A program made the position numbers and the translations under genes. A model generated the notes under the pieces. The model worked only from the letters and a program-made list of their open reading frames with translations. It was not told the origin of the DNA and did not search any database. A stretch of 64,000 nucleotides of DNA, taken from Sporothrix humicola. Taxonomy: Eukaryota; Ascomycota; Sordariomycetes; Ophiostomatales; Ophiostomataceae. This document shows positions 56,637-64,000 of this stretch, piece by piece; the stretch's first letter is position 1, and each line of letters starts with the position of its first letter. The stretch covers positions 26,958 to 90,957 of the forward strand of contig WNYE01000122.1 in assembly GCA_021396245.1 (NCBI GenBank), in the 5' to 3' direction.

Positions 56637-56871
56637 TCAACATACGGAGCAGGAGGTGCAAGAGCAGGCAGAGCACGAGCCGGAGCAGCCAGAGGCGCAC
56701 GAGGAGCAGTCGCTATAAGGAGAGAAAAGCATTATGTCAGCAAGCTGGTTCAGGGAAGATGCCTGCATGGCAAGGCAGTAGTCAAGGTAGTAGCCGTGGC
56801 CTAGCCATCGTCATGGCTGTGGAAAGGCTAACGCCAAAAGGAGACAAGAGTCTGGCTTACCAGGGGGCCAT
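56637..56871 (-). CDS. Small cysteine-rich metallothionein, two exons
   Basis: Predicted copper-binding metallothionein. Exons 56871-56861 (11 bases, MAP plus two bases of the fourth codon) and 56712-56637. The 148-base intron has a GTAAGC donor, CTGAC branch site and TATAG acceptor. The 28-residue product has 9 Cys (positions 4, 6, 9, 13, 17, 20, 22, 25 and 28) in C-x-C, C-x2-C and C-x3-C spacing. The rest is mostly Ser, Gly, Ala and Thr, and there are no aromatic residues. This matches the size and make-up of the short fungal Cu-metallothioneins of the Neurospora CuMT type, although the Cys pattern is not identical. ATG context CACCAAAATGG is excellent and a TATA-like box lies about 150 bases upstream. 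Too short and split for ordinary gene finders. Confidence 0.85.
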
Positions 56872-59800
56872 TTTGGTGATTTGGGTTGGTGACTGGTAAA
56901 GGTCAAAGAAAAGTTGTGTGTTTGTGAAAGTGGTTGTTTGTTTGAGAATGAGTTGCTTGGTGATGAAGAAAGAGAAGAGAGAAGGAAAAAGATGTCCTCG
57001 AAGGTGGGAGATTCGAGCTCCTTAAATACACGATTTTCTTGCTACGAGAAGGAGGGCAGTTGCCGTTTACGACGACGGAAAATACAAAGCTACAAAGCTA
57101 CAAAGATACAAGAGGAGTTCTACAAGGCTACAAAGTGGGAAAGGGCGATGGGGCAACGTAAAGATGGAAAGAGCAAAAGTCAAAAGAGGCAAAATGATAG
57201 GATCCTCACACCCATCGTGCAGGACGACGACTACAACAAGAAAGAGCGTACCCACCCCCGCGTGGGAGGAGCGAAGGAGCTTCTATGGAAGGGAGGGGGG
57301 GTCCGGTTTTCTTTTTTTTCCCTTCTGCATGTTCTTTCTCGTGAAAATCAATGTACCCTCTGACTAGTGTTTCGCTCTTGCCTCGCATCCAATGCGATGT
57401 CATGCTACTTCCCTCGACGATTATAGGAACATCTTTTCGGGAAAGCGACGAGTATCTGTCACATAAAAAGAAGGACATAAAAAAGCAAATAAAAATCCAA
57501 AAGTGGAAACAGCGATCGTAGTGCGGGTATACGCGTGGGGAGTGGGTTGAAAGGGAAGGAAGGGTGCAGGGTTGTGAGCTGTGCAGTGTAAATACTCCTC
57601 AAGTCCTGCAACAAGACGTTTGCATGGCTTTTCGTGGCCCTTCTTTGGCTTCCTCCCACGCGTTAGGCAGCGATACAGCAATGGAGTCGACAGGTCGATA
57701 AAACGACTACTGCAGACCTGTGGGTGCCAAGACCGCTGTGGAAGCCAAGGAGGAAGCGATTTGCAAAAACTGTAAAAAGGTATCGGGAAGAGAGGGATAA
57801 CAGAGAAGAAAGCTGGCAGGTGATAAGGTAAGGTAGAAGCGATGCAGTCAGTTTGAACCGGCTTCAGTAAACTGAGACATCGCCGACTAACAGTTTACCG
57901 TGAGAAGATAGCTGTATCTCTCTTAACAGATCATGTCTACATGACCGGTTGTCTTGATGCTAGTGTATGTACTGCATACAAGTACGTCGTAGTGCTGGAT
58001 GGATAGGATGTAAGTGGTGATAGGGAATGCAGGCAAGAAAGATGGTGTGTAGGAAGAGTGAGGCAACGAGACAGCGACAAGCAGACAGATGATCATGCAT
58101 CCTGCATAATGCAGAGCTGCGGAGGCCTCGTGGTCGACTCGACAGCCACTCCCACGGAAGAGGAAGTGTATAAAATAATCGGAAAAGACAAACATAAAGG
58201 GTGGGGGATGATAGAGCTATCCGGGAGAAAAATCACGGAAAGGGATAGCTCTTCGGTGCAGACCGAGGGAACAAGACAAATGAAGACGACGACGGCGCTA
58301 ACTTCGGCAAAAATATAAGAGATGGAAACAAATAATATGAAGTAGTGAAGAATTTTGCTTCATTACTTTCATCTCTCATTTCGCACGGAGCACATCGACA
58401 TCATCAGAGTTTTCCAGGCCAAGAAGAGCGGTGGATAGGAATCGGAAAAGCGCATCGAGGAAGGAAGAGGCAAGGCAGGAGAGTGTGGGTAAACAAAAGA
58501 GGAGAAAGATGATCCAAAGAGCTCTAACATGAACCGGGCCGAAGCTTGCTTTTGGTTGGCTCCAGGCGACTATCATGGAGGGAGGGAAGCCAAGGTGATG
58601 GTGTGGGTAGCTCTGCAGACTCTGCAAGCAAGCTCTGCATATGGAGACCATGCGGGCCAAAGCGACCAGTGCAGGTTCGAGGATTTGCGAGGGGCGTGTG
58701 ACCAAGGATGATTCGCCGTGCTGTGTGAAAGATATGTCGTGAGACGTCGGGGGAAGGTATCGTTGGTGGTGTGGGGTGCCAGCTGACGAGAATGGGATGG
58801 GAACGCGGAAGATAGCAAAAGCACGAGGGAGAATAAGAGTGAGGCATAACGAGTGCCATCATCTCGTCAAACATATGGCAAAAAGGATCAAGAAATGATG
58901 TCAAAGGTGACACATAATATAATAAGAGAAACGGGAATGGCTGGAATTAACAGCAATGAAAGTGAACAGGGCGCGGGTGGAAAGAAGGGATGACGAGGGA
59001 ATTGCCAGGTCGAGGAACCAAGATGGGGGCAGGCAATGGAGCTTCGGATGGGGGCAAAGTGAATCGGGCGTGGGAGGACAAGAGCACATAATAGCAAAAA
59101 ATAGCGAGAAGGGGCGAACGAGGGAAGAGAGGCGAGGTGATGGGGAGATAGGGATGGGGGTACAGCAGAAAGACAGCAAACAGACAGACAGAAACAGCTA
59201 CTACCTTTCTTGTTTGGGTACACCAACGCCGACGTGACACGCGAGTCTCGGACCAGAACGCCGATGGCGGTCGCTGATTCCAGTGGCTTGTGCTCTGCTT
59301 CACCACTCTTCCTCAGTCGCTGCCACTCGTCGGAGCGCAAATGCCATGTAATAGGTTCGTGTCACGGCGTGGGGGGGAGGCGGTAGGGGATGATGAAAGG
59401 CGACAGGACGAGAGAACCACAGATTGACAAAGCAGAGACAGCGTGAGGAGAAACGATGCGACGACGAGCATGATAGAGAGGCATATTCTGACGGACCGAG
59501 GTCATACAGACTTTAGCTTCAAACAGCCGGTCAGGGAAGATAGGATGAGTCGGAAGAGGTCGGAGGGATGGGATGAGGGAAGACGAGAAGAGGAGAAGGG
59601 AGGGGGCTGGGCAGAAATTTTGTGATCCATTGGACGTCAAGTCCTAGACGGGCCAGGCAAGGAGACTAGAGGCGGTGCAGAGTGCATGATTAGGCGTCTT
59701 CCAGTATGCAAGCTGAGCCGGAGATCAGTGGAAGAAGTAACGAAGGAGGGTAACGAGGACGAGAAGGGCAAGGTAGGCGGGAGGCGTGGGAGGAGAAGGG

Positions 59801-62800
59801 TGAGAGGGCAGGAGTAGACGGGGGCTGTTTGTGGTTCTGTTGTTCTTCGGCGTCGTTACGTAAAGAACTGGAGGAAAGGAGATGAAGGGGATGGAGGTGC
59901 CGTGGGAAACACAAAATCAAGGTGAGAAAGTTGAGAATACGGACATGAGACCAGGGCCTAGGGGCGCAGCGCGTGGGGTGGTCATGAAGAGATGGGAAGA
60001 TGGGAAGCTGAGAAGGCGAGATGAGGAGACGAAGAGACGAGAGAGTCGGGGAGTCGAGGGGACTGCCAGGCAGAAGGCCAGAGAGCGTGGAGATTTGCTG
60101 CGAAAGGATGGACAGAAGTCGGTCGAGCGTGGGCAAGACGAGGCGGGCGGGCGTGGGTGGGCGTGGGCGACAGTGCGAGAGACTGGTTTGGTCGATGCTG
60201 TTCGATGCTGCTTCCGACGAGGAAAAGGTGAGTGACTGGCACAAAATTTCGTGTGTGATTGTTGATGACTGAAAACTCTGCTGATGCAACGAAAAGACAG
60301 GCCGAAATGCGAAAGAGACCGAGAAAGAATTCGAAAATTCGTAATTGAATATCGAAAAACAGCCAAGCAAGCATCAAACATCGCAAGATGCACGACAATG
60401 CAGGACGAAGAGGTGCCAAAAGCCAGAAAGGTCGAAAAGAGGAAAGAAAGAGCAGAGTCGGAGACCGGCACACGGGGTCGTCTGCTTCTCTTTATATCGC
60501 CATGTCCCCCTCGGATCTCGAATAAAGGAGAAGCGAGAGCAGAGAGGATGCGCAAAAGCGAAAGGATGAGCAATATGCTCATCAGCACATCCCCAAGAAA
60601 CGCGAGCATGACAAGGCCGACATTTCGACGTTTTTCGTCTACCAGTCTCCCAACGAGACAGAAAGACGGAGAAAACGGAACTTCGCCAAGGGGCACATGG
60701 CACATGAGCTGGAAAACGGCAGAGATGATCAGGAAAAGGGGCTGGCACAAGCATGTCGTCCAGCTTTCTTTTTGTTCACGTCCAAGACGATGCACATCGG
60801 CGCCGTCCAGGGATGATAATTCAATACGACGCACCGTTTTGGTTCGGGGCGGCGAGAGCGCGATGGTCACATTGTCAGTTTGGTGATGGGCAGAGCCGAG
60901 ATGAGCACAATACGGTCTTCGTGGCTGGGCATGTCAAAGTCACCAAGTCAGGGATGAGCTCCCTCATGCTCGCCCGCCTCTTGTGTATCTCTCTCCTGCC
61001 TCTCGTGTTGCACTTTGCTAGAACGGCAACCATGAACCGTTCTTGCCTCACGAAAGTCTGAGAACCCGGATGGTCTGCTAGATTGGGTTTTCGAACTGGG
61101 AAGGAGCAGATTGCATCTGCACAACGTGGAAAAACGAGCAATTTCCTTGTTGCAAGAAGAAGGAAAGAGCGATTGACAGGAAACGGTGGCATGTGGCATG
61201 TGGCTTCGAATGAAGCTCTGATATTCAAAATATACCTGGGTGGAGATGCTCAAGACGGTGACTGAGATCAACTGTCACCAAACAGGGCCGTCTCTGGGAC
61301 GGCCCGTATCTGTTTTTTTGACATTAGAAACAAGACGGTCTCGATGACGGTCCGCGAGCACTTGGCTGAGCAGCTTTTGCTCTCCATCACGAAAGAGGCG
61401 GCTGATGTGCATTCGCTCTTTCCATCTCAGGACATTCCCTTTGTTTGTACAGAAACACATTTTGTGCCTGTAAACAAAAAGGCCACAAAGACTGCAATAT
61501 GTCCGTAAAAAGCACTCCTTGGAACTCCTCGAGTTCTGCCTGCAAATTTGCTACTCATGGTAACCAATTGGCAAAGTAAAGTCTGCACTTCATATTCAAT
61601 ATTTTTTTTGCGGTTTATAGTCATCCACGACAATTGTCCCCTCGTCCCCTTCGTAATTCGTACTTCTTTCTCGTCTTTCCTTTTTTGTCTTCTCCGTTTT
61701 GCTTCTATGCTAACCCGCCAAGCTAAAGTAGCCGCTGCCAGTTGTTCCTTCCTTGACTTGGCGGACGTGTGCCAATATTTTCCTTCCTCTTATTTTGCTT
61801 GTTTTTCAGTGGTTTCGGAGCGCAGCTGCTTTTCTCGTCTCCATATTCGCTCTTTCTCTTTTCGGGCTCCGTATTCGCTGTCATATTTTAGTTTATAAAA
61901 TACAAATAATACCTCGTAGGGCGGAGGGTGGAAGGAAAGGCAGGTAAGGGGGGGGCATTTGTTGTCAAACTGAGAACCTTGATGGATAGTATTGGTCTTT
62001 CGCGCTTTTGCACTTTCCTTCCCGAACTTGAAAGGCTTAGCGGCAGCTGGTCTGCACCTTCCTGACCAATCGCGTGTCAGACATTTGCGGCACAATTGAG
62101 CCCAGTTCTGCAAGAGGAGACCAAAGAGGTTCTCACGACGGTTGATAGGAGGAAGGAGCAGACTCGACAACAGAATAAGACTGAAAAAGACTGCGAAAAG
62201 ATTGCTACGTGATTCCTTTTTCTGTTCTCAGGCGCATTGCTGGCCCTGCGTGTTTTGGATTCTCTCCGCTAGCAATGCGCCAAAGAGGAGCAAAAGAGGA
62301 TTAAAGAGGATTCAGACGACCAAGAAAAAGAAAACGTCGATATCGTCCATCAAGGTTCTCGTCTGCCCTTGAGGGATGCTTCAGAGATTGCTATCCCGTC
62401 GTTATGCTTCCTTTTTCCTCTTCATCCTGCGTCCCCTCTTTGCTTCCTCCCATACGAGTATTGAGTATCGCAACAAAGCGCTACACGCGATGGAGGGGCA
62501 AATGGTTGCTCCGAGGTGAGACAACGGGGGTCTTCCTTTTATGGTACGCGATTGTACCTCGTTATGAAGGTCCTTTTGATACTTTGTGAGGAGATCGTCG
62601 CTGGAGATGGTCTCATTTTGGGAAATAGTCGCCGAGACCTGTCCAATGACCAGATTCCATTGCTTTGAGCATAAATTCAAAGTACTCGAGTGAGATGAAC
62701 GCCCGTTATTTTTGTGTTCTTTTCTGTGGACGGCGATTCCCATCATCATCCATGCGAGTCAGCCAGGCGATCACAGATGCTCGGCTTGTATTTTGTACTA

Positions 62801-62987
62801 TTCCAAAGACACATGGCCATCCGTTCATAATGGATCCATCGTCCATTCTTATTTCTGAATACGCGTAGAGAAGCACAGGATGTGGACACGAGCTTCACTG
62901 TCAATCATTGCCCATCATCCAAATTGAGACTCGGAATCCTTCCTCTTGTCAATCCATTTTCACGTGGCTAGCTTGCAGAAGCCCATC
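56872..62987. other. Gene-poor, purine-skewed region, 6.1 kb
   Basis: Beyond the metallothionein promoter I find no convincing gene. Between about 57.0 and 60.5 kb the + strand is strikingly rich in G and A, so minus-strand ORFs such as 59917-60870 are Ser/Pro/Leu-rich and low-complexity. From about 61.5 kb the skew fades. A long pyrimidine-rich transcript leader on the minus strand, a non-coding RNA or plain intergenic DNA are all possible. Confidence 0.45.
57021..57028 (-). promoter_or_regulatory. TATA-like box of the metallothionein gene
   Basis: TATTTAAG on the minus strand, about 150 bases upstream of the metallothionein ATG. Between them is a pyrimidine-rich leader (CTTCTCTCTTCTC type). 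I could not pick out a certain copper-factor site. Confidence 0.5.
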
Positions 62988-63257
62988 ATGGAGATATCCA
63001 AGCCCACACTTCTTTTCGTCCTCTGCGGTGCCGTGGCTGCGGGCGTTTCCCTCTCGTGGCTTCTCTTCAGCTCACTGGTCGCACAACCGTCATCTCCCTC
63101 ACCTCCTCCATCATCAACGGCCACCGTCTCGTCGTTTTCCTCTTTCGCATTCTCGTTTACCGGACCTGGAACAGCAGCCGCTGTGGCCGTCATTCTGACT
63201 ACTATAATACTCTTCACAGCCCGATCAAACAAGACACTGGCGAAAGAAACAACGTGA
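62988..63257 (+). CDS. Possible small membrane protein, unsupported family
   Basis: 89-codon ORF from the ATG at 62988 (MEISKPTLLFVL). Two hydrophobic segments, about residues 7-32 and 61-78, flank a Ser/Pro/Thr-rich loop, and the end is basic (ARSNKTLAKETT). No homologue recognised, and neighbouring DNA gives no promoter evidence. Hydrophobic patterns also arise by chance in T/C-rich DNA, so this is a weak call. Confidence 0.25.
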   Translation: MEISKPTLLFVLCGAVAAGVSLSWLLFSSLVAQPSSPSPPPSSTATVSSFSSFAFSFTGPGTAAAVAVILTTIILFTARSNKTLAKETT

Positions 63258-63921
63258 TGGGAAAATTATGTGAATATCCAGATTGTAACCTTCGCACAAA
63301 ATATAGATGCATCACAACGATAGCGGAGCTGTTCTAGTTATTTCTTTGCCCGCATATAATTCTATTTTCTATTCAGCGGTTTTAACATGCCTGCCGCGTT
63401 ATTTCTTGGCTACTGTCAGACTGCTTTGTAACTAGCTGCCCTGGCTAGTCTATCCTATATTGAATCTGCATACCCCCCTTCGTGCGTGGAATATTACTTT
63501 GTTTTCTCATCATAGCTTGTTTTGCTCCCTGCTTCCTCTTCTTCTGGCATCATACCCGTTTCCTACAGCCCCCATCATCACCCCTCTCCATTCACATCCT
63601 TTCCTCCCTCTCAAATCTATTCTCGTACTTGTGTTTCCATCACTTACGAAACAACATCTGCTAGTCTGTAGCCACACCCACGCCCTCGGTGAAAAACAGA
63701 GGCCCTTTTTGGTTGCTCTGTCCACTTTTGGAAAACGAAAAAATACCCTCAATCACACGCACATTTTTTTTAAGAAGTAAAGCTATTGTGTCTAGTCATT
63801 TGTCTCGCCAAATCTGCTGCTCGCTGTTTCCTTCGGCCGCCAGTCTGGTCTGCTCTTGCCTCTTTGTCTGTCTTCCCGTTGGTCCTTTCTCTTTCCTTAG
63901 GAGCCTGCTTTTGTTTGTCTC

Positions 63922-63923
<2 letters not shown>
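63258..63923. other. Intergenic, pyrimidine-rich
   Basis: About 670 bases, strongly T/C-rich from 63480 onward, possibly the leader of a gene that would start to the right of the window. No gene seen. Confidence 0.4.

Positions 63924-64000
<77 letters not shown>
63924..64000. repeat. Poly(G) run of at least 77 bases at the window edge
   Basis: Every base from 63924 to the end is G. This is unlike anything else in the window and probably marks an assembly or sequencing artefact, or a filled gap, rather than real sequence. Confidence 0.85.

Noticed and set aside
59917..60870. 317-codon minus-strand ORF in the purine-skewed region
   Set aside because: Ser/Leu/Pro-rich low-complexity translation explained by the strand skew; no domain, competing ORFs of equal quality in other frames.

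Overview
The window is nuclear DNA of a filamentous ascomycete. Genes carry short introns (44-148 bases) with GT...AG ends and CTAAC/CTGAC-like branch sites, spacing is wide and single-copy, there are no operons, and the ORFs read as fungal proteins (Ste2-type pheromone receptor, RPB2, Pet117, Mir1, fungal CTNNBL1, Cu-type metallothionein). Gene content and style suggest Sordariomycetes; I cannot name the species. I see no transposon, CRISPR array, virus-like element or secondary-metabolite cluster.

Layout. 1-5.8 kb: indoleamine 2,3-dioxygenase (truncated by the left edge, -) diverges from ESCRT-I VPS23 (+). 6.2-8.4 kb: an unrecognised basic, Ser-rich protein (-) with an in-frame TAG near its 5' end. 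11.8-14.6 kb: a secreted purple acid phosphatase (+) converges with a histidine phosphatase (-) whose single intron appears to be AT-AC. 15.1-23.7 kb: a dense housekeeping block with CTNNBL1 (+), V-ATPase subunit G (-, first exon only ATG), PET117 (+) and RPB2 (-). 26.2-28.3 kb: STE2-type receptor and an intron-containing tRNA-Arg(CCT). 28.5-36.6 kb: GUF1 and a very large MIT-domain protein, both (-). 36.6-42.2 kb: a long stretch with no recognisable gene. 42.2-50.2 kb: coiled-coil protein (-), a tandem ubiquitin-like protein ending Arg-Leu-Arg-Gly-Gly-Gln (-), an RBR ubiquitin ligase (+) and a GT25 glycosyltransferase (-). 50.9-57 kb: amidase (-), mitochondrial phosphate carrier MIR1 (+), a 22-codon gene behind a strong TATA box (+), and a 28-residue cysteine-rich metallothionein in two exons (-). 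57-64 kb: mostly gene-poor, purine-rich on the + strand, one weak membrane ORF, and a 77-base G run at the right edge.

The genes do not form one pathway. The most interesting association is at 44.5-48.5 kb, where a two-domain ubiquitin-like protein with a conjugation-type C-terminus lies divergently 1.25 kb from an RBR E3 ligase. Its second domain keeps the ubiquitin Ile44-patch positions, Lys48 and Arg72 equivalents, so an ISG15-like modifier is plausible but unproven. Other points deserving a check are the AT-AC intron, the metallothionein, the 22-codon gene and the interrupted frame at 8.28 kb.

All splice models were made by eye from splice sites, branch motifs, frame arithmetic and protein-family expectation; none has transcript support here.
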